5,101 bases of DNA from contig JARBAV010000466.1 of NCBI GenBank assembly GCA_029237515.1, positions 1 to 5,101 on the forward strand, in the 5' to 3' direction. A model generated the notes under the pieces. The model was given only the letters and a program-made list of their open reading frames with translations. It searched no databases and had not been told where the DNA came from. Both the position numbers and the translations under genes were made by a program. Shown one piece after another: positions 1-4,465 of this stretch (position 1 is its first letter; every line of letters begins with the position of its first letter). Origin of the DNA: Nitrososphaerales archaeon. GTDB taxonomy: Archaea; Thermoproteota; Nitrososphaeria; Nitrososphaerales; Nitrososphaeraceae.

Positions 1-782
1 GAATAGGAGACAACATTACAATCGAAAAGAAAAGGGACTGGCTACCCTACGAAAAAAATATTGTCCATAGGTTCTCCGATGCCTCTCTTTATCTCCTTGT
101 GGCTGTGGATCTTCAAGAATGCGCAGTGGCCAAATTGAGCGGGACGCATCTGGGAATAGTCCCAAATATTTATTCAGGCCATAGCGGTAAAAGATACAAC
201 GTTCAGATTTCTAAGACTGGCGAACCTGAACAGTTCTTCGATGAAATAATTAATGTCGTAAAGTCACAGTTAAGCTTGGAAGATACTGAGCACACGACTG
301 ATAAAGTGATCATTTTTGGACCAGGCGAAACGAAAAAGCGATTGTATAACTTTCTTGTTAGAAAGGACAAGAATCTAGCAAATTTGGCCACTGTTATCGA
401 AGGAATAGATGTGGCAGGTGAAGACGGGATATTGCTATTCGTTCGTTCACCTAGAATAAAGGAAGTCATGGAAAATAGCAAGATCTCGACGGTCTTGTCA
501 TTGTTAGACGATATTATGATATTCGTAAATAAGGGGGAGAATCGATTCGCTATGGGCTTCGCTGAAGTGGCGAAAGCTGCTTCTATGCGTGCCATAAAAT
601 CGGTTGTATTCTCTAGCTCGATATTTGGAACCGTTGAAGAAGACGAGTTGGTTAAATTGTTAAATACGGTAGAAAGCCAAGGCGCGTCAGCATTTGCTAT
701 AGATTCTTCCACGGACATCGGAATGAGAGTCTCGTCACTTGGAGGAATTGTTTCAGTTCTCAGATATCAAATTAGTACTTGA
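1..782 (+). CDS. pelA: Pelota homolog (Dom34), mRNA surveillance and ribosome rescue factor, 5' partial
   Basis: The reading frame is open from the left edge (first full codon at base 3) and stops with TGA at 780-782, giving about 260 codons. Archaeal pelota is usually about 350 residues, so roughly 90 N-terminal residues, most of the first Sm-like domain, are missing. Visible from the edge are the end of domain 1 (GDNITIEKKRDW), the central eRF1-like domain beginning LYLLVAVDLQECAVAKLSG and followed by SGHSGKRY, a GPGETKK motif, and the C-terminal domain with the typical ending GGIVSVLRYQI. As expected for pelota and unlike eRF1, I see no GGQ motif in the central domain. Known family role: with an EF1A-type GTPase and ABCE1 it enters the empty A site of stalled ribosomes and splits them. 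The GTG at 99 lies inside the central domain and is not the start. It converges on cutA. Confidence 0.93.
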   Translation, partial: IGDNITIEKKRDWLPYEKNIVHRFSDASLYLLVAVDLQECAVAKLSGTHLGIVPNIYSGHSGKRYNVQISKTGEPEQFFDEIINVVKSQLSLEDTEHTTDKVIIFGPGETKKRLYNFLVRKDKNLANLATVIEGIDVAGEDGILLFVRSPRIKEVMENSKISTVLSLLDDIMIFVNKGENRFAMGFAEVAKAASMRAIKSVVFSSSIFGTVEEDELVKLLNTVESQGASAFAIDSSTDIGMRVSSLGGIVSVLRYQIST

Positions 783-798
783 GAGCTGTAAGAGGTAG

Positions 799-814
799 TG
801 GACCGTTTGGTCCA
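799..814. terminator. Hairpin between convergent pelA and cutA
   Basis: TGGACC (799-804) and GGTCCA (809-814) form a perfect 6-bp stem around the loop GTTT. It lies 17 bases after the pelA stop and about 70 bases past the cutA stop on the other strand, so it could serve both transcripts. No T-run follows on either strand, so a role in termination is inferred only from position; a 3'-end stabilising structure is equally possible. Confidence 0.35.
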
Positions 815-884
815 TCTTGACACTTCATAACTAGGCCTAAGTGGTATTTGTAACGAGAGAAATCTCCCAATCTTCAGTCAATAC

Positions 885-1259
885 TCACTTCGTTAATCTT
901 TGTCTTCGCTTATCGCCTTCAGCAATTGATGTAGCCCCAATTAGCCAGTCTAAATAAGGCATGGAAACATTGTCTATAGATATTTGGAGGATCTCAGGAA
1001 CATCATACGGGTGCTGTTTTTCAATTCTATTCCTTAGTTCTTTGGCTTTTTTCTTGGTTGTCTTGAACAATGCAATGAACTCGTCCTCGTCATTTAGCTT
1101 ATTCTCCCACCAATACAAAGATCGCACTTTTGTGTAATTCACGCAGGCACATAATTTTGCATTCACTATCATTTCATAAGCTATATCGCGTATCGACTTT
1201 TCATCTGCGAATGTCGAAATAATAATAGCTCCTTTGGACAAGTTATCGTTGCGAACCAT
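885..1259 (-). CDS. cutA: CutA1 family divalent-cation tolerance protein
   Basis: This 124-residue protein matches CutA1 along its length: the opening strand AIIISTFADEKS, the helix leading to AKLCACVNYTKVRSLYWWENKL (about residues 34-55), FKTT (65-68), the signature HPYDVPEIL (83-91) and the closing helix PYLDWLIGAT (101-110). CutA1 forms a ferredoxin-like trimer in the cytoplasm; in Escherichia coli it is linked to copper and other divalent-metal tolerance, though its biochemical role is still unsettled. Most family members are just over 100 residues; this one has about nine extra residues in front and a basic tail of about 14 (ending KRRQRLTK). The ATG at 1257-1259 is supported by a TATA box about 36 bases upstream, implying a leader of about ten bases. 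It is divergent from the gene at 1462 and convergent with pelA. Confidence 0.92.
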   Translation of the reverse strand: MVRNDNLSKGAIIISTFADEKSIRDIAYEMIVNAKLCACVNYTKVRSLYWWENKLNDEDEFIALFKTTKKKAKELRNRIEKQHPYDVPEILQISIDNVSMPYLDWLIGATSIAEGDKRRQRLTK

Positions 1260-1275
1260 AACAATGCATGTGAAA

Positions 1276-1290
1276 ATGACGTAATGTCAT
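1276..1290. promoter_or_regulatory. Inverted repeat next to the cutA TATA box, candidate operator
   Basis: ATGAC (1276-1280) and GTCAT (1286-1290) are perfect 5-bp arms around the spacer GTAAT. The repeat touches the TATA box at 1291 and lies between it and the predicted start of transcription, where a bound dimeric repressor would block polymerase. The regulator is not in the window; control by a metal sensor is only a guess based on the role of CutA. Confidence 0.45.
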
Positions 1291-1298
1291 CTTATATA
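1291..1298 (-). promoter_or_regulatory. TATA box of cutA
   Basis: On the minus strand the sequence reads TATATAAG, the best archaeal TATA match in the window. Its centre is about 36 bases from the cutA ATG, which predicts transcription starting near 1269 and a very short leader, as is common in archaea. Confidence 0.65.
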
Positions 1299-1364
1299 CG
1301 CTACTTCTTTTGCTTTAAGTTATGAGATTTGTCAATATTATTAAATGCAAGTTCGTTCTGAATA

Positions 1365-1386
1365 GATTAGCTAACTAAAGCTAATC
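1365..1386. repeat. Perfect 8-bp inverted repeat in the cutA / winged-helix gene gap
   Basis: GATTAGCT (1365-1372) and AGCTAATC (1379-1386) pair perfectly around the six-base spacer AACTAA. The repeat sits in the 202-base divergent gap, 76 bases before the TTG start at 1462. It could be a protein-binding site or, if transcription starts from an AT-rich box near 1333-1345, a hairpin at the 5' end of the mRNA. The left arm contains TTAGCTAA, which recurs at 4406. Confidence 0.5.
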
Positions 1387-1461
1387 ATTTAGTCATTATT
1401 ACCGTGACTTCTTGCCTTAAGTATCCGATTCGAATCATGAATTTGTAGTCTATTCCCAAAA

Positions 1462-1983
1462 TTGAACCTAGGAAAGAAGAAGATAAAGATCGAAATGGAA
1501 GACGAGGAGGGGGGCAAATATAACCTTTCTTTAGAAGGTAGCATATCAAAAACAAAGATCCTAAAACTATACGAATTCATGAGTATGATGGATGGGAAGA
1601 CAAGGAACTCTGACGGAAACAGTCGTGGAGAAGGTGATTACTATTCAGGCTCAAATAGCAGGACGGATGAGAATCGGCCTATTTCGGTAGGAGACAAGAT
1701 ATGGAATGTTGTTGCAAACAAGTTTAGTTCAAACGCTTTCACTTCATCAGACATTCAAGAAATGTTCGAAGCAGAGTATGTCGAGCCAATACAATTAAGC
1801 ATTATCTCCACATACCTTTCGAGATATTCCGAGAAAGGAAAACTCACAAGGATAAAAAAAGGAAAAGAATGGGTGTACAGGCTGGGTAATAGGCTACCAA
1901 CTAACACTTTGTTCCGACGAGATCAACCATTTGAAGCCGGAGAATTGAGTCACAATATTGCGAAGTCTGCAGAAGTAAATTAG
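1462..1983 (+). CDS. Uncharacterised protein with winged-helix-like C-terminal domain
   Basis: I do not recognise a named family. The 173 residues fall into three parts. Residues 5-43 (KKKIKIEMEDEEGGKYNLSL onward) look like a small beta unit followed by a helix (ISKTKILKLYEFMSMM). Residues 44-73 are a flexible Gly/Ser/Asn/Asp-rich linker. Residues 74-142 look like a winged helix: helices at about 75-88, 95-104 and 109-124, then a basic hairpin with GKLTRIKKGKEWVYRL. DNA or RNA binding is therefore plausible but inferred. The frame is open only back to 1441; TTG at 1462 is the only usual start that keeps the N-terminal strand whole, while ATG at 1495 would cut into it. No Shine-Dalgarno site is visible. 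A weak TATA-like TTAAGTAT lies at 1417-1424. The short ATG at 1437 stops after three codons. Confidence 0.72.
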   Translation: MNLGKKKIKIEMEDEEGGKYNLSLEGSISKTKILKLYEFMSMMDGKTRNSDGNSRGEGDYYSGSNSRTDENRPISVGDKIWNVVANKFSSNAFTSSDIQEMFEAEYVEPIQLSIISTYLSRYSEKGKLTRIKKGKEWVYRLGNRLPTNTLFRRDQPFEAGELSHNIAKSAEVN

Positions 1984-2049
1984 CTAGCTATCAAGGTCAG
2001 GTTTGAATAGGGATTCCCCAAAGTTTAGTATTCTCATAAGTATACTGCA

Positions 2050-2057
2050 TTTTTTTT
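2050..2057 (+). terminator. T8 run downstream of the winged-helix gene
   Basis: Eight consecutive T residues on the plus strand begin 67 bases after the stop at 1983. Archaeal polymerase can stop at T-runs without a hairpin, so this is a likely 3' end for the upstream transcript. No strong stem precedes it. Confidence 0.4.
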
Positions 2058-2083
2058 GGGTGACGTGTTTGTCAATTAACGCA

Positions 2084-2168
2084 CCAAGCGGACTGGAGGC
2101 TTATTTAGCAGATATCTTGGAAAAGGTTAGCATGATTCTGACACGGGGCCCGAGAAGGTCCTGTGACA
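2084..2168 (+). other. Two stem-loops in the gap upstream of pyrI, possible structured RNA
   Basis: The gap 1984-2230 holds no gene I trust. The first element pairs CCAAG (2084-2088) with CTTGG (2116-2120) and encloses a small GCT/AGC hairpin (2099-2109). The second is much stronger: bases 2142-2150 pair with 2157-2165 over nine bp, mostly G-C with two G-U, around the loop CGAGAA. Beyond one A-A mismatch, TG (2139-2140) pairs with CA (2167-2168). Such a GC-rich stem stands out in this AT-rich gap. A weak TATA-like sequence (AAGTATACT, 2038-2046) lies upstream. It could be a small RNA, a 3' structure, or chance; no known RNA family is recognisable. Confidence 0.3.
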
Positions 2169-2194
2169 AATTCATTGCAATACTTCCCACCCCC

Positions 2195-2205
2195 ATATAC
2201 TTTTA
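2195..2205 (+). promoter_or_regulatory. TATA-like box of pyrI
   Basis: ATATACTTTTA is centred about 31 bases before the pyrI ATG. It predicts transcription starting near 2225, giving an almost leaderless mRNA; this agrees with the lack of a Shine-Dalgarno site before the start. Confidence 0.5.
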
Positions 2206-2230
2206 TTCACAGTAAGTATCTGAAATCATA

Positions 2231-2692
2231 ATGTCCGATTCCAGCCAACTCCTTGTTAGAAGAATCAAAGAGGGGACGGTCATCGATCATATCGAATCAG
2301 GAAAAGCGCTAACTGTCCTGCGTATATTAAATATAACGGGTGCAGAAGGCAATGTAATTACAGTGGCATTAAATGTGCCAAGCAGCAAACATGCTAAGAA
2401 AGACATTATTAAAGTTGAAGATAGATTTCTAAAAAAAGATGAAACTGACAAACTCGCTCTTATCGCTCCAACGGCCACAATCAATATCATAAGCGATTAC
2501 AAGATTGTGGAAAAGAGAAGAATTCAGCTTCCTGATGCAATCATCGGAATATTTAGGTGTCCAAATCTTAAGTGTGTTACTAATAGTGACGACTATATTA
2601 GGCCGTCGATTGACATTATCGATAAACAGAATATTGTCTTGAAATGCAGATATTGCGCCCGAGTGGTTGGTATCAATGAACTTTTGTCATAG
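2231..2692 (+). CDS. pyrI: Aspartate carbamoyltransferase regulatory chain
   Basis: The 153-residue product equals the Escherichia coli PyrI length and aligns along its whole length. The N-terminal allosteric domain has GTVIDHI with Asp19-His20, followed by LNVPSSKHAKKDIIKVED with Lys61 and IVEKRR with Lys95; these correspond to the nucleotide-contacting Asp19, His20, Lys60 and Lys94 of E. coli PyrI. The C-terminal domain has the four zinc-binding cysteines as CPNLKC (110, 115) and CRYC (139, 142), which hold the regulatory chain to the catalytic chain PyrB. Known role: it lets CTP and ATP tune the first committed step of pyrimidine synthesis; it has no catalytic activity itself. All key residues are present, so it should be functional. 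PyrB is often encoded next to pyrI, but neither neighbour is pyrB, and the gene appears to be transcribed alone from a TATA-like box at 2195-2205. Confidence 0.96.
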   Translation: MSDSSQLLVRRIKEGTVIDHIESGKALTVLRILNITGAEGNVITVALNVPSSKHAKKDIIKVEDRFLKKDETDKLALIAPTATINIISDYKIVEKRRIQLPDAIIGIFRCPNLKCVTNSDDYIRPSIDIIDKQNIVLKCRYCARVVGINELLS

Positions 2693-2873
2693 GTTTCGTG
2701 GATTAATCGCCTAATGTATTGTCAGGGACATAATTCAGTTACTTTACACTGACATCAAAAAGCTTTAGAAAAAACAAGGAAACAATATGAAGGGTTAGGT
2801 TATCTGCTCAAGAGCAAAACACGCGACTAAATATTGAGGACGATACTCGGTTAAGGATAGATGAACGAAACGG

Positions 2874-2880
2874 AAAAAAA
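2874..2880 (-). terminator. T7 run downstream of the 86-residue gene
   Basis: On the minus strand this is a run of seven T, about 56 bases past the stop of the gene at 2936-3196; a T5 run also occurs nearer the stop. No clear hairpin precedes it. It would suit archaeal oligo-T termination and would stop transcription before it enters the 3' end of pyrI. Confidence 0.4.
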
Positions 2881-2935
2881 GATAATCGGAAATGAAAGAT
2901 CGAATTTTTGCTCAACTATGAAAGTATTTTTCCCA

Positions 2936-3196
2936 CTATTTATTCATTCGTAGAACATCTACTTGTCCACTGTGTAGCCAGTCCTTCAGCTCTTCGTGAC
3001 TTGGCTTTGCGTCGTGTTTTCCTGCCAGATGGAGGTGCAGTAGTACATAATTAACCTGATTTAGCAATGGTTTGTTATTTTCATCCCCTTTTCTGGTCTT
3101 TGTCTTCAAATCGTTCGGGACAGTGGCCCACCATTCCTCATAGGTCCTCTTTGCTCCACTCTTAGGTTGTTGACCAAATCCTTTTGGTAATGTCAT
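2936..3196 (-). CDS. Small charged protein of unknown function
   Basis: I do not recognise this 86-residue protein. It has a basic, Gly/Pro-containing start (residues 1-17), a conserved-looking aromatic patch YEEWW (19-23), a charged middle (28-42), and a predicted helix NQVNYVLLHLHLAGKH (46-61), then SHEELKDWLHSGQVDVL (66-82), which looks like another helix. Five histidines (54, 56, 61, 67, 75) and three tryptophans are notable for its size, but they form no metal motif I know. There is no signal peptide or membrane segment, so it is probably cytoplasmic. The ATG at 3194-3196 fits a TATA-like TTAAAAAG about 29 bases upstream, giving a nearly leaderless mRNA. The good promoter placement and protein-like composition favour a real gene. 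Confidence 0.65.
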   Translation of the reverse strand: MTLPKGFGQQPKSGAKRTYEEWWATVPNDLKTKTRKGDENNKPLLNQVNYVLLHLHLAGKHDAKPSHEELKDWLHSGQVDVLRMNK

Positions 3197-3220
3197 ATTA
3201 TGAATAATAATAAATCCTGG

Positions 3221-3228
3221 CTTTTTAA
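3221..3228 (-). promoter_or_regulatory. TATA-like box of the 86-residue gene
   Basis: On the minus strand the sequence reads TTAAAAAG, centred about 29 bases before the ATG, so transcription should start almost at the start codon. It faces away from the plus-strand TATA box at 3268-3276. Confidence 0.45.
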
Positions 3229-3267
3229 GCGTTTATGTCTGAATAGGTTGGAAAAATAACAACGAAG

Positions 3268-3276
3268 TTTATAAAT
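3268..3276 (+). promoter_or_regulatory. Plus-strand TATA box with no gene downstream
   Basis: TTTATAAAT is a good archaeal TATA match. It predicts transcription to the right from about 3298, yet the only plus-strand reading frames that follow are trivially short (the first ATG is directly followed by TAA). It may therefore drive a non-coding RNA, or be a chance match in AT-rich DNA. Confidence 0.4.
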
Positions 3277-3297
3277 TCACTCTTTTTGGATTCAAAA

Positions 3298-3390
3298 TCC
3301 GAGCACATCTCCACACCATGTAATCTGCAAATGTCTTACCTGCTCTAAAACTCTGTTTAATTTCGAAACTCTCGAAGTGGAAATTTTTTC
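3298..3390 (+). ncRNA. Candidate small non-coding RNA of about 90 nt
   Basis: The call rests on arrangement. A TATA box (3268-3276) predicts a start near 3298. Immediately inside, GAGCA (3301-3305) can pair with TGCTC (3341-3345), and ACAT (3305-3308) with ATGT (3318-3321) as an alternative. The interval ends with a hairpin and T6. It lies antiparallel between two minus-strand genes and encodes no peptide. It matches no RNA family I recognise: no C/D boxes and no complete tRNA fold. The ends are estimates, and the stems are short enough to arise by chance. Confidence 0.25.
3360..3389 (+). terminator. Hairpin followed by T6
   Basis: TTCGA (3362-3366) pairs with TCGAA (3372-3376) around AACTC, extendable by a G-U and an A-T pair to 3360/3378. 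The run TTTTTT at 3384-3389 follows about five bases later. The order suits termination on the plus strand only; no plus-strand protein gene precedes it, which is why the upstream segment is suggested to be an RNA gene. Confidence 0.4.
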
Positions 3391-3397
3391 AATTAGT

Positions 3398-3625
3398 CTA
3401 ATCCGTCGTAACGAATTTCTTTGAGACCCGGTAACCTATTCCCATTCCAATAAAAAGAGTCAACAGGCCAAGTGACGCTGTAATCAGTAAGTCTGCCTTA
3501 ATATAATAGTGCATCAAAAAAGTCACGAGTACGGCTGGAATAGCGATAATTAATGCAATTAAGCTGCTTACTCCAAACAGTCTTGTCTTGCTTAGTGGAC
3601 TGGATTCATCCTTCCCCCATTTCAT
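3398..3625 (-). CDS. Small membrane protein with two predicted transmembrane segments
   Basis: This 75-residue protein has a short polar, charged start (residues 1-15), a first hydrophobic segment at about 16-38 with a central Pro30, a short loop with Tyr40-Tyr41, Lys43 and Asp45, a second segment at about 45-65 rich in Gly (GMGIGY), and a basic tail RVSKKF. The positive charges at both ends suggest that both termini are cytoplasmic. I recognise no family. Its first membrane segment shares the spacing S-x3-A-L-x4-P with the divergent gene at 4060-4320, and both second segments begin with D, a hydrophobic residue, then LI and an ASL. A GGAGGA (minus strand, 3641-3646) lies 15 bases before the ATG, rather far for a Shine-Dalgarno site; AAGGAA follows nearer. 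An inverted repeat covers the likely TATA region. Confidence 0.68.
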   Translation of the reverse strand: MKWGKDESSPLSKTRLFGVSSLIALIIAIPAVLVTFLMHYYIKADLLITASLGLLTLFIGMGIGYRVSKKFVTTD

Positions 3626-3658
3626 AATCTACAAATTCCTTCCTCCTTTTACCTGGAG

Positions 3659-3678
3659 ATGAACATGTATTTGTTCAT
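3659..3678. promoter_or_regulatory. Inverted repeat in the promoter of the 75-residue membrane protein
   Basis: ATGAACA (3659-3665) and TGTTCAT (3672-3678) are perfect 7-bp arms around the spacer TGTATT. The centre is about 43 bases before the minus-strand ATG, so the repeat covers the expected TATA position (minus-strand AAATACA at 3666-3672). A dimeric regulator bound here would compete with TBP. The protein is unknown. Confidence 0.5.
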
Positions 3679-3753
3679 ATCCTTAAGTTGCCTGGTCACG
3701 CGATTTTCTATGTGGAATTGGAACTACTCAACCCTTAATTTTTCAAATGAAAG

Positions 3754-3767
3754 TTACAATTTTGTAA
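3754..3767. repeat. Short inverted repeat TTACAA-TT-TTGTAA
   Basis: TTACAA (3754-3759) and TTGTAA (3762-3767) are perfect arms separated by TT. It is a compact near-palindrome of the kind bound by small helix-turn-helix dimers, about 130 bases upstream of the left-hand gene. AT-rich palindromes of this size can occur by chance. Confidence 0.3.
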
Positions 3768-3807
3768 TTTAATGGTTTTTTTGAATGAAACTTGCAGACG
3801 TCAGTCT

Positions 3808-3840
3808 CATTTAGGTCATTTAGGTCATGCCCTTAGGTCA
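3808..3840. repeat. Three direct copies of TTAGGTCA
   Basis: TTAGGTCA occurs exactly at 3811-3818, 3820-3827 and 3833-3840. The first two belong to a perfect tandem of the nine-base unit CATTTAGGT (3808-3825); the third follows after a 5-base gap, a start-to-start distance of 13 instead of 9. The array ends where a TATA-like AATAAATAT begins. Clustered direct repeats just upstream of a promoter usually mark cooperative binding of a regulator; replication iterons are a less likely reading because no other origin features are seen. Confidence 0.6.
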
Positions 3841-3858
3841 ATAAATATCCTTGTCGTC

Positions 3859-3962
3859 TTGAAGTTGGTGAAACACACCAAATCATTATTGTGACAGGTT
3901 ACTCTTCATTCTGATTGAAATGTAGCTTAGCTATGAATTTATCTTTGTGCATCAACCTTCAA
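3859..3962 (+). other. Possible switchable RNA fold upstream of the 86-residue membrane-protein gene
   Basis: TTGAAGTTGGTG (3859-3870) can pair with CATCAACCTTCAA (3950-3962) over 12 bp with one bulged C and one G-U. The inner half, TTGGTG (3865-3870), can instead pair perfectly with CACCAA (3876-3881) around AAACA, so the two folds exclude each other. A U-rich stretch (AATTTTATTTT, 3961-3971) follows the long helix. This resembles an attenuator or a regulated leader, but it is inferred from pairing alone. The nearest TATA-like box (3840-3848) would start transcription near 3870, slightly too late to include the whole left strand, which weakens the case. Confidence 0.22.
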
Positions 3963-4017
3963 TTTTATTTTCCTAGACGAAGTTAATCATAAAGCTGAAA
4001 AAGTTTTATGAACAATG

Positions 4018-4026
4018 TTTATATTT
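4018..4026 (+). promoter_or_regulatory. TATA box of the 86-residue membrane-protein gene
   Basis: TTTATATTT is centred 38 bases before the ATG at 4060 and predicts a start near 4048 with a leader of about 12 bases. A TAGCTAA motif lies just downstream at 4029-4035. Confidence 0.55.
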
Positions 4027-4059
4027 CGTAGCTAAGTTAGAAATTATGATAAGAATTAT

Positions 4060-4320
4060 ATGCATTCCCCGCCCACAAGGATTGTTTTTACCTATAATAG
4101 TAACAAGGATCTCTCCCCAGACGATTTAATAAAATCGTTTTGGTTAAGCACAGCAATGGCCCTAGTTCTAGTTCTACCTCCGCTGGCAATTTTTGTAGGG
4201 ATAATCCACAGCACGGAAGATATTCTAATTGCCTCCCTTATAGGATTTGGAGTCCATTTTGTAATTCTAGCATTCTCCGTAAGAATTTGTTCACTGTTGG
4301 AAAGAATATTCAGCGAATGA
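4060..4320 (+). CDS. Small membrane protein with two predicted transmembrane segments, possible paralog of the 3398-3625 product
   Basis: This 86-residue protein has a polar N-terminal part (residues 1-26, with KDLSPDDLIK), a first hydrophobic segment at about 27-49 with Pro40-Pro41 in the middle, a loop HSTED, a second segment at about 55-75, and a short tail (CSLLERIFSE). I recognise no family. It shares layout with the divergent 75-residue protein: S-x3-A-L-x4-P in segment one (Ser30, Ala34, Leu35, Pro40), a near-equal distance from Pro to Asp (14 against 15), and D-[LI]-LI followed by ASL. The tails differ: the other is clearly basic. No Shine-Dalgarno site is seen, but a TATA box is well placed, and the frame stops upstream at 4033-4035 with no other usual start, supporting ATG at 4060. 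Confidence 0.68.
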   Translation: MHSPPTRIVFTYNSNKDLSPDDLIKSFWLSTAMALVLVLPPLAIFVGIIHSTEDILIASLIGFGVHFVILAFSVRICSLLERIFSE

Positions 4321-4465
4321 ATATCTATTGGGTTATTTCCTGTCATTTCCGTTTACGGTGAGTAGAATCTTAATCATCAGTCTTATTCTCCGAAAAAATG
4401 AAGTGTTAGCTAAATGTTAAAATGTCAGTCACGATACCAATACCTACGGAGATTCTTGAGTTAAA

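Larger units (their letters stand above)
3626..4059. other. 434-base divergent intergenic region, rich in repeats and inverted repeats
   Basis: This gap separates the divergent small membrane-protein genes. I found no credible reading frame; the best ATG frames are below about 30 codons. It contains, from left to right, an inverted repeat at 3659-3678, an inverted repeat at 3754-3767, a T7 run at 3776-3782, a small palindrome AGAC-GTCA-GTCT (3796-3807), three TTAGGTCA copies (3811-3840), a TATA-like AATAAATAT beginning at 3840, a possible RNA fold (3859-3962), the palindrome TAGCT-T-AGCTA (3923-3933), and the TATA box of the right-hand gene. The length is unusual beside its genes of 228 and 261 bases. 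Confidence 0.55.

Noticed and set aside
99..101. GTG as the start of the pelota gene.
   Set aside because: The same frame continues upstream to the edge and encodes recognisable pelota sequence, so this GTG is an internal valine codon.
2003..2215. A 70-codon TTG-started frame whose centre (LEAYLADILEKVSMIL) faintly recalls an archaeal histone helix.
   Set aside because: The resemblance is limited to about 20 residues, the remaining histone core is absent, no ribosome site is seen, a T8 run that likely ends the upstream transcript falls inside it, and its codons also form the strong hairpin at 2139-2168.
2720..2754. TGTCAG / CTGACA inverted repeat after pyrI.
   Set aside because: The arms are only six bp with a 23-base spacer and no T-run follows, so neither terminator nor operator is supported.
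2861..2953. A 30-codon plus-strand frame beginning with ATG.
   Set aside because: It overlaps the 3' end of the better supported minus-strand gene, lacks a promoter or ribosome site, and its composition mirrors A-rich DNA.
3286..3306. A tRNA-like T arm: TTGGA, loop TTCAAAA, TCCGA.
   Set aside because: The nearly invariant G53-C61 pair is replaced by A-T, and no matching acceptor stem, D arm or anticodon arm lies upstream. It is probably chance; a remnant of a tRNA attachment site is possible but unsupported.
4310..4380. Possible C/D box sRNA on the minus strand (CTGATGA near 4375 and CTGA near 4310).
   Set aside because: The C box begins with a pyrimidine instead of a purine, no internal boxes are seen, and the D box lies inside the 4060-4320 gene.
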